This document shows positions 19,073 through 27,580 of a DNA stretch of 64,000 nt, one piece after another (position 1 is the stretch's first letter; each line of letters begins with the position of its first letter). The position numbers and the translations under genes were made by a program. The stretch spans positions 218,146 to 282,145 of the forward strand of contig NZ_JABFUC010000005.1 in the NCBI RefSeq assembly GCF_022341425.1, read 5' to 3'. Origin of the DNA: Billgrantia campisalis (GTDB taxonomy: Bacteria; Pseudomonadota; Gammaproteobacteria; Pseudomonadales; Halomonadaceae). The notes beneath the pieces were generated by a model. That model was not told where the DNA came from. It saw only the letters and a program-made list of their open reading frames with translations, and made no database searches.

Positions 19073-20980
19073 ATGGCGCGACGCTGGGCGGCGCTGAGGT
19101 CTGCCGGGCGCCACCTGGGCCCGCTGGTGGTGGCTCTGCTGCTGGCGCTGGCGAGCTGGCAGCAGCAGGTCTGGCCGCTTGTGGCCGCTGCTACCCTGCT
19201 GGGGCTGCTGGTCCTGGCGCTGGTGGTTCATCAGTGGGCGCTGTGGCGCGCCGGGCAGCGGCACGACGTGCCCCGATCCGCCCTCGAGGAGGCCAACCAG
19301 GGGATTGCCGCCATGGCCTTCGAGACCCACCTGGGCATGATCATCACCGATGCCCAGGGTGCCATCCTCAAGGTGAATCGCACCTTCACCGCCATCACCG
19401 GCTATACCCAGGAGGAGGTGGTCGGCAGGAATCCGCGAATGTGGAGTTCCGGCAAGCATGATGCGCGCTTCTATCAGCGCATGTGGCAGACCGTCCACGA
19501 CACCGGCAGCTGGCAGGGCGAGATCTGGAACCGGCGCAAGGATGGCGAGTTGTACCTTCAATGGTTGACCATCAGCGCGGTCAAAAGCGAGCGCGGCGAG
19601 GTGACCCACTTCGTCGCGACCCTGACCGATATCACCCAGCGCCGACACACCGAAGAGCAGGTGTATCAGCTGGCCTTCTACGACCCCCTCACCGGTCTGC
19701 CCAATCGCCGCCTGCTGCTCGACCGCCTCAAGTCCGCGCTCAAGGCGAGCCATCGCAGCGCCCAGTTCGGCGCGCTGATGTTCATCGATCTGGACAACTT
19801 CAAGGTGATCAACGACACCCAGGGCCATCAGCAGGGCGATGAGCTGCTGTGCCAGGTTGCCCGCCGGCTGACCTCGGTGCTGCGCGAGACCGATACCGTG
19901 GCGCGGCTGGGAGGCGACGAGTTCGTGGTGATGCTCACCGACCTGGGCGAGGCGTCGCTGAAGGCGGCCCAGGTCGCGGAACGGGTCGCAGAGAAGCTGC
20001 TGGCCGCCCTCGAGGAGTCCCACAAGGTGGGGGAGCAGCGTTTTACGGTGAGCGGCAGCCTGGGCATCACCCTGTTCACCGATCACGGCAGTCGCGCCGA
20101 TGAGATCATGCAGCAGGCCGACCTGGCCATGTACCAGGCCAAGGCCGCCGGGCGCAATACGTTGCGCTTCTACGACCCCGAGATGCAGGCCGTCGTGATC
20201 GAGCGGGCCACCCTGGAGGCCGATCTGCGCCAGGTCATCGAGCGCGAGGAATTGAGCCTGCACTACCAGCCTCAGGTGGACAGCGAAGGGGGAATCGTCG
20301 GCGTGGAGGCGCTGCTGCGCTGGGAGCACCCCTCCCGCGGCCAGGTCTCCCCCGGGGTCTTCATTCCCCTGGCCGAGGAGACGCGCATGATACTGCCCAT
20401 CGGCCGTTGGGTGCTCCATGAGGCCTGTCGGCAGCTGGTCGCCTGGCAGGGCGACCCGCACAAGCGTCGGCTCCGGGTGGCGGTAAACGTCAGCGTGCAG
20501 CAGTTCTCGGCGGTGGACTTCGTCGATCAAGTGGAGCGCATCCTGGCCGAAACCGGTGCACCGGCCGAGCAGCTGGAGCTCGAGGTCACCGAGTCGCTGC
20601 TGATGCATGACCCGGAGGAGACCCGCGACAAGATATTGCGTTTGCGCCAGCGCGGCATCGGCTTCGCCCTGGATGACTTCGGCACCGGCTACTCGTCGCT
20701 GGCCTACCTGCGCCGACTGCCCCTCGATCGGCTCAAGATCGACAAGTCGTTCATCCGCGATGTGCACCAGGACCCCACCAATGCCGCCATCGTCGAGGCG
20801 ATCATCACCCTGAGCAACACCCTGTCGCTGGCTATCCTGGCCGAAGGCGTCGAGACCGAGGCCGAGCGCCAGTGGCTGGAGGCCCACGACTGCCGGTTCT
20901 ATCAAGGATTTCTGTATGGCCGGCCGGCGCCTGTGTCGACCCTGGCCCTGGATCGGCTGCCGGGCACCGCCTTACGCTAG
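19073..20980 (+). CDS. Membrane-anchored PAS-GGDEF-EAL protein (c-di-GMP turnover)
   Basis: This is a 635-residue protein with two N-terminal membrane helices (about 14-30 and 34-52), a PAS domain (about 75-200, GMIITDAQGAILKVN), GGDEF (about 205-370, RLGGDEF intact with an RETD inhibitory site 5 residues before) and EAL (about 385-630). The EAL motif (GVEALLRWEHP), DDFGTGYSS and LAEGVET are all kept. Both synthesis and hydrolysis are possible on paper; proteins of this layout often act mainly as phosphodiesterases. AGGGAG precedes the ATG. Confidence 0.93.
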   Translation: MARRWAALRSAGRHLGPLVVALLLALASWQQQVWPLVAAATLLGLLVLALVVHQWALWRAGQRHDVPRSALEEANQGIAAMAFETHLGMIITDAQGAILKVNRTFTAITGYTQEEVVGRNPRMWSSGKHDARFYQRMWQTVHDTGSWQGEIWNRRKDGELYLQWLTISAVKSERGEVTHFVATLTDITQRRHTEEQVYQLAFYDPLTGLPNRRLLLDRLKSALKASHRSAQFGALMFIDLDNFKVINDTQGHQQGDELLCQVARRLTSVLRETDTVARLGGDEFVVMLTDLGEASLKAAQVAERVAEKLLAALEESHKVGEQRFTVSGSLGITLFTDHGSRADEIMQQADLAMYQAKAAGRNTLRFYDPEMQAVVIERATLEADLRQVIEREELSLHYQPQVDSEGGIVGVEALLRWEHPSRGQVSPGVFIPLAEETRMILPIGRWVLHEACRQLVAWQGDPHKRRLRVAVNVSVQQFSAVDFVDQVERILAETGAPAEQLELEVTESLLMHDPEETRDKILRLRQRGIGFALDDFGTGYSSLAYLRRLPLDRLKIDKSFIRDVHQDPTNAAIVEAIITLSNTLSLAILAEGVETEAERQWLEAHDCRFYQGFLYGRPAPVSTLALDRLPGTALR

Positions 20981-21018
20981 CCTTAAGGGGCATCAGGGGC
21001 TTTGAGATGAACGCAAAA

Positions 21019-21036
21019 GGCGGCCCGCGGGCCGCC
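21019..21036 (-). terminator. Terminator of the BCCT transporter gene
   Basis: GGCGGCCC/GGGCCGCC is an 8-bp stem with a two-base spacer. In minus-strand reading it is followed by TTTTGCG. It lies 40 bases past the BCCT stop and may also serve the convergent PAS-GGDEF-EAL gene. Confidence 0.7.
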
Positions 21037-21075
21037 TCGTCAGTCTTGCGTTTAGGTCTTGTGGGGGCGTTGTGG

Positions 21076-22731
21076 CTATACCGCCCTGGGCTCGCTCATC
21101 AGCCCCTTGACGATGGCGTAGCAGGCCACCAGCAGCACCAGGGTGAAGGGTAGGCCGGTGGTGATCACCGCCGTCTGCAGGGCCGCCAGGCCGCCGCCCA
21201 GCAGCAGGGCGATGGCGATGGCCCCTTCGATGATCGCCCAGAAGAGGCGCTGTGGCTTGGGCGCATCGACCTTGCCGCCGGCGGTGATGGAGTCGATCAC
21301 CAGCGAACCGGAGTCCGAGGAGGTGATGAAGAACACCATCACCAGCACGATGGCGATGAAGGAGGTGATCTCGGTCAGCGGCAGGCCCCCCAGCATGATG
21401 AACAGGGCATCGGCATCCCCTTCGAAAGTGCCGGCCAGGAACTGCTGGATGCCGGCGGTACCGAAAGAGGTCATCCAAAGCACCGACACCAGCGACGGAA
21501 CCAGCAGCACGGCGATTAGGAACTCGCGCACGGTGCGCCCGCGCGAGACCCGGGCAATGAACATACCGACGAACGGTGACCAGGAGATCCACCACGCCCA
21601 GTAGAAGGCGGTCCAGCCCTGGCTGAAGTTGGCATCCTCACGGCCGAAGGGATTGGAGAGGCCGGGCAGATTGACGAGGTAGGACATCAGGTTCTGGAAG
21701 AAGCCGGTGGCGATCATCAGCGTCGGGCCGACGATGATCACGAACAGCAGCAGCAGGAAGGCCAGCCCCATGTTGAGCTTGGAGAGCTGCTGCACGCCCT
21801 TGTCGACGCCCAGAAAGATCGAGCCCATGGCGACCACGGTGATACCCATGATCAGCAGCACCATGGTGGTGTTGGTGTCGGGAATGCCGAACAGGTCATT
21901 GAGGCCGCTGGTGGCCTGCTGGGCGCCGAGCCCCAGCGAAGTGGCCAGGCCGAACAGGGTAGCGAATACCGCCAGGATATCGATCACATGGCCCGGCCAG
22001 CCCCAGACGCGCTCCCCCAGGACGGGGTAGAAGATCGAGCGCATGGTGAGCGGCAGGCCCTTGTTGAAGGAGAACAGCGCCAGCGCCAGCGCCACCACGG
22101 CGTAGATTGCCCAGGGATGCAGGCCCCAGTGGAAGATGGTGGCGGCCATGCCCAGCGCAATTGCCGCTTGTTCGTTACCCTCGGCAGCGCCCAGCGGCGA
22201 CCAGTCCGTCCGTGCGCCGTTCTCGGTGGCGATGCCGCCCAGGGCCGACTGGAAGTGGTCCATGGGCTCGGAGACGCCAAAGTACATCAGGCCGATGCCC
22301 ATCCCCGCGGCAAAAAGCATCGAGAACCAGCCCAGATAGCTGAAGTCCGGCTTGGCCTCGGCCCCCCCGATGCGCACCTTCCCCAGGGGCGTGAAGATCA
22401 GCACGATGGAGAGAATCACGAAGATATTGGCCGCCAGCAGGAAGAACCAGGCCATGTTGACCGTCAGGAAGCTGAAGCCGACGTTGAAGATCGGTTCGAT
22501 CTGATCCTGCAGCGCCAGGGCGATGACCACGAAGAACAGGATCACTATCGACGAGATCGTGAAGACCTTGCCGTGCAGGTCGAGGTTGATCCCCATGGGG
22601 CTAGCGGTGATGTTGTCCTGGCCGATCACGTAGTCGGTATCGATCAGGTCGGCGGCCCCTTCCGGGGCCGGTATCCCTTCCGAGGATTTGTTGGCCTCAG
22701 GGTTATTGTCGTCGTGAGGATGCTTGTCCAC
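21076..22731 (-). CDS. BCCT-family betaine/choline/carnitine transporter
   Basis: This 551-residue inner-membrane symporter imports quaternary ammonium compatible solutes such as betaine, choline or carnitine. About twelve helices are visible. The family motifs are MGIGLMYFGVSEPM and the tryptophan-rich GWTAFYWAWWISWSPF segment that forms the betaine-binding aromatic box. The Gly-Met-Gly-Ile-Gly run resembles the sodium-coupled BetP type. The N-terminal tail is about 50 residues and acidic; the C-terminal tail is short. A universal stress protein gene lies 53 bases upstream on the same strand, so both may form one osmostress unit. The exact solute is unknown. Confidence 0.93.
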   Translation of the reverse strand: MDKHPHDDNNPEANKSSEGIPAPEGAADLIDTDYVIGQDNITASPMGINLDLHGKVFTISSIVILFFVVIALALQDQIEPIFNVGFSFLTVNMAWFFLLAANIFVILSIVLIFTPLGKVRIGGAEAKPDFSYLGWFSMLFAAGMGIGLMYFGVSEPMDHFQSALGGIATENGARTDWSPLGAAEGNEQAAIALGMAATIFHWGLHPWAIYAVVALALALFSFNKGLPLTMRSIFYPVLGERVWGWPGHVIDILAVFATLFGLATSLGLGAQQATSGLNDLFGIPDTNTTMVLLIMGITVVAMGSIFLGVDKGVQQLSKLNMGLAFLLLLFVIIVGPTLMIATGFFQNLMSYLVNLPGLSNPFGREDANFSQGWTAFYWAWWISWSPFVGMFIARVSRGRTVREFLIAVLLVPSLVSVLWMTSFGTAGIQQFLAGTFEGDADALFIMLGGLPLTEITSFIAIVLVMVFFITSSDSGSLVIDSITAGGKVDAPKPQRLFWAIIEGAIAIALLLGGGLAALQTAVITTGLPFTLVLLVACYAIVKGLMSEPRAV

Positions 22732-22784
22732 TTGACGTTCTCCCTTTGCTTGACGTCTGAATTATTGGCGTGTGGCGATAGGGC

Positions 22785-23210
22785 TCAGTCTGGCTTGGGT
22801 CTGACCAGGAACACCGAGACATCGGTATGGGTGGCGATCTTGCCACCGTGGGAAGACATGATGACGTCCAGGTGCTTCGGCGGATGGGTCGGCATCACCA
22901 CCAGATCGGCGCCCACGTCCTTGATGGCCTGGATCAGCAGGTCGTCCAGATTGGCCACCGGGTCCGCGCTGTGCACGGTCTGCGCGCTGACCGGTTGACC
23001 ATGCACCTGGGCTCGCTGCTGGGCAAAGGCCTCCAACTTCTTCTGAAACTCCTCCGGGGTACGGGCCACGCTGCTGGGGGTGCTGGAGGTCACGCCGACA
23101 TAGCAGACCTCGGCATCATAGTGGCGGGCCAGGTCGGCGACCGCCGCCAGGGAGGGCTCGATGACCTCGATATGCGCCAGGTCGATCGGCACCATGATTT
23201 TGCTGAACAT
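22785..23210 (-). CDS. Universal stress protein (UspA family)
   Basis: This 141-residue cytoplasmic Usp-fold protein begins MFSKIMVPIDLAH and has the DLVVMPTHPP strand. The usual G-2X-G-9X-G(S/T) ATP-binding loop is not preserved; the region reads SSHGGKIATHTDVSVFLV. Nucleotide binding is therefore doubtful or altered. It is the first gene of a probable two-gene unit with the BCCT carrier. A comparable pairing is known in Halomonas elongata, where the Usp protein TeaD tunes the ectoine importer TeaABC; a similar role here is inference. Confidence 0.88.
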   Translation of the reverse strand: MFSKIMVPIDLAHIEVIEPSLAAVADLARHYDAEVCYVGVTSSTPSSVARTPEEFQKKLEAFAQQRAQVHGQPVSAQTVHSADPVANLDDLLIQAIKDVGADLVVMPTHPPKHLDVIMSSHGGKIATHTDVSVFLVRPKPD

Positions 23211-23682
23211 ACTCGACTCCTCTTTTCGCTGTGCAGCGACCAGCGTCTTGCTCTAGGGGCGCGCAGTAACCTGTACGCCTTCATCCTTGAGTGTGGCGAT
23301 TTTGTCGAACTCTTCCAGTGGAGGCCTCGGCCCGCTGTCAACGGATGCCCTTGAGCATGGCCCGGCAGCTGTCGCCGATCACCGACGCCGATTGTACATG
23401 ATGAAACACTTTGATTCCGAATGGGTTTAAACGCCTGTTCATAGCCTGTCGGTGCCACTGACGCTGGCCGCTGCTGGCGTGCCGATGCCCGTCGCCGGCG
23501 CCCGTCGACTAGGGGCAACACCCGGCAGGCGGTGCAAGGGGGCAGGCAGGAGTCAGTGTGACACCCCTGTCCCATGTGTCAGTTTTCACCAACGCCCGGT
23601 GGCGGGGTAGGGGATGCTCGGGCAAGGCGGAGTTTTTTCAACTGGCTGATGTTAAGTGTATTTTATGATTATTTGGCATGAT
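23211..23682. other. Gene-poor intergenic stretch between usp and the lipoprotein gene
   Basis: About 470 bases hold no convincing coding frame on either strand. The part nearest 23211 should carry the usp-BCCT promoter, but I see no clear hexamers. From about 23630 the sequence becomes AT-rich and leads into the sigma54-like site of the lipoprotein gene. Confidence 0.5.
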
Positions 23683-23698
23683 TGGCATGCCGGCTGCA
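23683..23698 (+). promoter_or_regulatory. Sigma54-like -24/-12 promoter
   Basis: TGGCATGCCGGCTGCA matches the TGGCAYRNNNNTTGCW consensus at all fixed positions except one (C for T in the -12 block). It lies 40 bases before the lipoprotein ATG, so the transcript would start near 23710. A CTGAGT/ACTCAG hairpin (23704-23709 with 23721-23726) sits between it and the GGGAG ribosome site. No upstream enhancer site was identified. Confidence 0.5.
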
Positions 23699-23738
23699 AC
23701 GTCCTGAGTGAACATGACTGACTCAGGGAGACCGCCAG

Positions 23739-24017
23739 ATGACTCGTGACAAACACTCTCGATTTTCCCGCAGCGGGCGCCTCGCGGCACTGGCCTCCAT
23801 CGCGGCCCTGGCACTGGGTACGCTGGCGCTCGCCGGCTGTGGCAACGATGACGAACTGCCGCCGATGGAGGCGCCGGCACCGATGGAAGAGCCGGCTCAG
23901 GATCCGGGCATGGGGCAGGACCCCGCCGATGACCCCGGCATGGGGCAGGATCCCGGGATGGAACGGGACCCCGGCATGGGTGAGCAGGAGCCCATGATGG
24001 AGGATGAGGAGTATTGA
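23739..24017 (+). CDS. Small acidic lipoprotein with Asp-Pro-Gly-Met repeats
   Basis: This is a 92-residue predicted lipoprotein. A long charged N-region and a hydrophobic helix lead to the lipobox LAGC (Cys about residue 33). The mature part, about 60 residues, is nearly all Pro, Met, Asp, Glu, Gln and Gly. It has four DPGM repeats (QDPGMGQDP, DDPGMGQDP, ERDPGMG) and ends EDEEY. No fold is expected. Methionine- and acid-rich tails can bind copper or calcium in other proteins, but nothing here proves that. A sigma54-like site precedes it. Confidence 0.7.
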   Translation: MTRDKHSRFSRSGRLAALASIAALALGTLALAGCGNDDELPPMEAPAPMEEPAQDPGMGQDPADDPGMGQDPGMERDPGMGEQEPMMEDEEY

Positions 24018-24023
24018 CGCCAA

Positions 24024-24045
24024 CCGCTGCCCGGCCGGGCAGCGG
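24024..24045. terminator. 22-bp perfect palindrome after the lipoprotein gene
   Basis: The 22-bp palindrome (arms CCGCTGCCCGG) starts 6 bases past the stop. It can form a strong hairpin on either strand but lacks a T run, so it is only a possible terminator or mRNA-stabilising hairpin. Confidence 0.5.
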
Positions 24046-24183
24046 CTCAGGGCAAGCCGCCCTGCGCATTTCGTCGCGAAATTCGACGCAGAAGCAAGTT
24101 GAAGTAAGGAGGTACATTCCTGCCGCTGCCGGCCTGACGCTGCTCGTCGCCGTGCTGGCGGATGCCCGGCGGCGCCGATGAGG

Positions 24184-25335
24184 TCAGTCGGCGGGGACCA
24201 GGCGGTAGAGGCTGCCCGGCGCATCGTCGTTGAGCAGGTAGAGGGCGCCGTCGTGGCCCTGACGAACGTCGCGCACGCGCCCGATATGGCCGTCGAGGAT
24301 CACTTCGTGGTCGGCCAGCTCGCCCTCCGCCAGGGTCAGGCGCATGAGCCGCTCGCTGCGCAGGCCGCCGGCCAGCAGGTCGCCCTGCCAGTCGGGGAAG
24401 GCGTCGGCGGTGACCTCGGTCAGCCCGGAGGGGGCCAGGGTGCCGTCGAAGACGTGGACGGGGTCGCGCATGCCGGGCAAGGAGTCGGCGCCGATGGGCT
24501 CGCCGGTGGCGTAGTCGCGGCCAAGGCTGACCTCCGGCCAGCCGTAGTTCTCGCCGGCCTGGAGGTGGTTGAGCTCGTCGCCGCCCCGGGGGCCGTGCTC
24601 GGTGGCCCAGGCCTCGCCGTGGCGATTGACGATCATGCCCTGGATATTGCGGTTGCCGGCGGTGAAGAGCTCATCGAGGACCTCGGGCTCGTCGAGGAAG
24701 GGGTTGTCATCGGGCACGCCGCCGGTCTCGGTGAGGCGCAGCACGCTGCCGGCATGGTCGCCCTTGTCCTGGGCGCGCGGCGGCTCGCTGCCGCGGTCGC
24801 CGATGCTCATCAGCAGGGTACCGTCGGGCAGCCAGGCCAGGCGCGAACCGTAGTGGCGCCCGGGGCCGGAGAAGCGGTCCTGAACGAAGAGCTCTTCCAC
24901 CTCTTCCAGGGCGCCGTCTCCCAGGCGGCCGCGTGACAGCGCCGTCGCGGTGCCGCCGCCGTCGGCCTTGCTCCAGGTGAAGTAGATCCAGTCGTGCTCG
25001 CCGTCGCCGGTGCCGTAGTCGGGGTGGAGCACCACGTCGAGCAGCCCGCCCTGGCCGCGGGCGTTGACCTCGGGCACGCCCTCGAGGTGGCGGACATCGC
25101 CCGCCTCGTCGATCAGCGTCAGGCGTCCGGGGCGCTCGCTGACCAGGAAGCGGCCGTCGGGCAACTGGGCCACCGCCCAGGGGTGGGCCAGGCCGGTGGC
25201 CAGGCGCTCCAGGCGCAGGTCCAGGTGCTCGGTGGCGATACGCTCATACACCACCTCGGCCGCCTGGGCGCTGCCGACGACCAGCGCCGTACCCAGCAGC
25301 AGGGTGGTGGGTAGCAGTTTGCGTGTGGTGTGCAT
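24184..25335 (-). CDS. PQQ-dependent aldose sugar dehydrogenase (YliI/Asd type)
   Basis: This is a periplasmic six-bladed beta-propeller oxidoreductase that oxidises aldose sugars with PQQ and passes electrons to the membrane. I start it at the ATG at 25335 (383 residues), which gives a clean signal peptide (cleavage after AQA, about residue 24). The frame continues upstream into a MITE-like element and is not coding there. Family segments include LAHPWAVAQLPDGRFLVSER, GQGGLLDVVLHPDY, the RHYGSRLAWLPDG blade and GNRNIQGM. No PQQ synthesis genes are in the window, so cofactor supply is unknown. Confidence 0.92.
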   Translation of the reverse strand: MHTTRKLLPTTLLLGTALVVGSAQAAEVVYERIATEHLDLRLERLATGLAHPWAVAQLPDGRFLVSERPGRLTLIDEAGDVRHLEGVPEVNARGQGGLLDVVLHPDYGTGDGEHDWIYFTWSKADGGGTATALSRGRLGDGALEEVEELFVQDRFSGPGRHYGSRLAWLPDGTLLMSIGDRGSEPPRAQDKGDHAGSVLRLTETGGVPDDNPFLDEPEVLDELFTAGNRNIQGMIVNRHGEAWATEHGPRGGDELNHLQAGENYGWPEVSLGRDYATGEPIGADSLPGMRDPVHVFDGTLAPSGLTEVTADAFPDWQGDLLAGGLRSERLMRLTLAEGELADHEVILDGHIGRVRDVRQGHDGALYLLNDDAPGSLYRLVPAD

Positions 25336-25416
25336 CCCGTTCTCCCGTTGGTGGCTCTCCCTACAACAGCATAGTGACTCCCGGTGCCCACGGGTGTTCC
25401 GGGGCCGGTCGACTTG

Positions 25417-25558
25417 GGAATCGCTGAACAAATCGCCGAGCGAGATGAAGCGCAAGGCGCACGGAGCACAGGAACCGGAGCATATGGGGTATATGTGAGG
25501 ATTCCGCGCACCGCGCAACGCAGCGATTCGCTCGTGTAGGCATTTGTGCAGTGTTTCC
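25417..25558. repeat. MITE-like intergenic element, about 142 bp
   Basis: The ends form imperfect inverted repeats: GGAATCGCTGAACAAAT at the left and, read on the other strand, GGAAACACTGCACAAAT at the right (14 of 17 match), followed in both by a GAGCGA-type block. The right end abuts the AEC stop codon exactly. No frame inside looks coding. I recall similar sequence, often mistranslated as protein N-termini, in other Halomonas-like genomes; that memory is not verified. It is probably a non-autonomous mobile or REP-like element. Confidence 0.6.
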
Positions 25559-26434
25559 CTACATCAGGATCGCCAGCAGGATGGGCAGATAGAGCAGCGA
25601 CAGCAGCGTGGAGCAGAACACCAGGCTGGCTACGTATTCCGGCTCGCGTCCGGCGCGCTGGGCGAACAGGTAGTTGAACACCGCCACCGGCATGCTCATC
25701 TGCAGCACCAGGATACTCAGGGCCAGCGGGGGCAGCCCCAGCAGGGTGCCGATGCCCCAGGCCGCCAGCGCGGCGATGGGAATGCGCAGCAGGCTGAAGC
25801 CGATGCCCGACTTGAGGCTCTTGACCTGGATGCTGGCCAGCGAGACGCCCAGGGTGATCAGCATCAGCGGCACCGTAAAGCCGGAGATCAGATCGACGCT
25901 GTTGTCGAGCCACAGCGGCAGCTCGGTGTCGGTGAGCAGCAGCGCCAGGGCGATCAGGATGGCGTAGACGACCGGGGTCCGGGCCAACTCCCGCAGCGGG
26001 TTGCCCCGGCTGGCCATCACCGTGCCCACCGTGAACTGGAACAGCGACACCGTGACCATCACCGTGATGCCAAAGACGAAGCCGGCGCTGCCGAAGGCGT
26101 AGAGCACCACCGGCAGGCCCATGTTGCCGGTATTGGGATACATCATGGGGGCCAGCAGCACGCGCCAGTCGCGTCCCAGCAGCCGCGCCACCGCCGCCGT
26201 GGCCGCGGCCATGGCGATCATCACCAGGGCGGTGGCCAGCATGGTGCGCCCGAAGCTGCCGGCGTCGATCTCGGCGCCGGAGAGCGAGGCCAGGACCAGC
26301 GCCGGGGTGCCAATATTGAAGACCAGCCGGGTAACGAACTCCACCGGATAGGGGTAGCCCAGACGAATCCAGGTAAAGCCGAGACCGGCGCCGGCCAGTA
26401 CCGGCGCCATCACGGCAAAGAGTTCGGCGAGCAT
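25559..26434 (-). CDS. AEC (auxin efflux carrier) family transporter
   Basis: This is a 291-residue inner-membrane carrier with about ten helices in two five-helix halves. The family motif NTGNMGLPVVLYAFG near residue 100 marks the first crossover, and PLMLITLGVSLA marks the second half. Bacterial members move malate, malonate or other organic acids; the substrate here is unknown. The TAG stop is directly beside the MITE-like element. The start is the ATG at 26434. Confidence 0.9.
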   Translation of the reverse strand: MLAELFAVMAPVLAGAGLGFTWIRLGYPYPVEFVTRLVFNIGTPALVLASLSGAEIDAGSFGRTMLATALVMIAMAAATAAVARLLGRDWRVLLAPMMYPNTGNMGLPVVLYAFGSAGFVFGITVMVTVSLFQFTVGTVMASRGNPLRELARTPVVYAILIALALLLTDTELPLWLDNSVDLISGFTVPLMLITLGVSLASIQVKSLKSGIGFSLLRIPIAALAAWGIGTLLGLPPLALSILVLQMSMPVAVFNYLFAQRAGREPEYVASLVFCSTLLSLLYLPILLAILM

Positions 26435-26559
26435 CGGCGCTCCTTGGCGGGATGGACAAGCGCCGCATTGTCACGAAGGCAGGCGTCGCCATGCAAGTTC
26501 GGCAGGCGTTGCAAATGGTCGAACGCCGTGTTCCGGCGGGGTGAGCTGCACGACGTTCC

Positions 26560-26578
26560 GATAATAATTACTATTAGC
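26560..26578. promoter_or_regulatory. Fur box before the ferric-siderophore importer
   Basis: GATAATAATTACTATTAGC matches 14 of 19 positions of the classical GATAATGATAATCATTATC box. It lies 37 bases before the ATG of the binding-protein gene, so iron repression of the four-gene operon is likely. Confidence 0.7.
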
Positions 26579-26614
26579 GATCGCGATTCACTTGCCGATG
26601 CAGGAGCCAGCCCC

Positions 26615-27580
26615 ATGTTCAGCGCCTCTCATATCGTTCGCCGATGGACCCGCCGGCGAGCGCTGACCCTGTTCGCCGCGGCGCTGTGCCTCGTCCTGTC
26701 GAGCACCGCCGAGGCGCGCACCCTCGACACCGCCCACGGCGAGGTCGAGGTGCCCGAGTCTCCCGAGCGAATCGTCACCCTCTACGAGGGCGCCCTGGAT
26801 GCGGCGCTGGCGGCCGGGATCGTGCCGGTGGGGGCGGTGACCACCCGCGGCGGCGACGGCGTGGCCGGCTATATCGAGGCGCATCTCGACGCCCTGTCGC
26901 CAGACGCGCGCCCGGCCATCGTTGGCGTGGTGCGCGAGCTCAACCTCGAGGCGGTGCTGGCCCAGCGCCCCGACCTGATCCTGGCCGCGCCGCAGCTCAG
27001 CGCCGAGCAGTACGCCCTGCTGTCGCGCATCGCCCCCACGGTGGTGCCGGCGACCCGCCCGCTTGCCGCCGATAACTGGCAGGCCGAGGCGCGCCTCTAC
27101 GGCGAGGCATTGGGCCGGGCCGCTGAGGTCGAGGCGGCCATCGCCGAGCTGGCGACCCGCAGCGCCGCCCTGGCCGAGGCGCTGGCGGCGGCCGGGGTGA
27201 ACGGCTCCGCCAACCTGATTCGCTGGATGCCCCAGGGGCCCATGGTGATGTCCGCGCAGCTGTTCGCGTCGGGACTGATCGAGGCGGCGGGGCTCGAGAT
27301 CGGCGATGCCGGCCTGGTCCGCGAGGGCGGCTCGCACAGCGACCCCCTGAGCCTGGAGAACCTCTCGCGGCTCGACGGCGACTGGCTGTTTCTGGCCACC
27401 CTCAACGCGGAGGGGCAGGAGGCGCTGGATGCGGCGCGCACCTCCCCGGCCTTCGCGCGGCTACCCGCGGTGCAAGCCGAGCGAGTGGTGCCGGTGGACG
27501 GCCAGCTGTGGACCAGCGCCAACGGGCCATTGGCCGCCCAGGCGATCCTCGACCACCTCGAAGCGGCCCTGCTGCCCTGA
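26615..27580 (+). CDS. Ferric-siderophore ABC transporter substrate-binding protein
   Basis: This is a 321-residue periplasmic binding protein of the class III (FecB/FepB/BtuF-like) fold. The start at 26615 has AGGAG about 8 bases before it and gives a signal peptide ending near AEAR (about residue 34). The reading frame continues about 1 kb upstream through the antisense of the AEC gene; that part is a shadow. RIVTLYEGALDAALAAGIVPVG and LEAVLAQRPDLILAAP are typical lobe-1 segments. The next permease ATG overlaps its stop by one base. The ligand is unknown; the Fur box argues for a ferric siderophore. Confidence 0.92.
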   Translation: MFSASHIVRRWTRRRALTLFAAALCLVLSSTAEARTLDTAHGEVEVPESPERIVTLYEGALDAALAAGIVPVGAVTTRGGDGVAGYIEAHLDALSPDARPAIVGVVRELNLEAVLAQRPDLILAAPQLSAEQYALLSRIAPTVVPATRPLAADNWQAEARLYGEALGRAAEVEAAIAELATRSAALAEALAAAGVNGSANLIRWMPQGPMVMSAQLFASGLIEAAGLEIGDAGLVREGGSHSDPLSLENLSRLDGDWLFLATLNAEGQEALDAARTSPAFARLPAVQAERVVPVDGQLWTSANGPLAAQAILDHLEAALLP

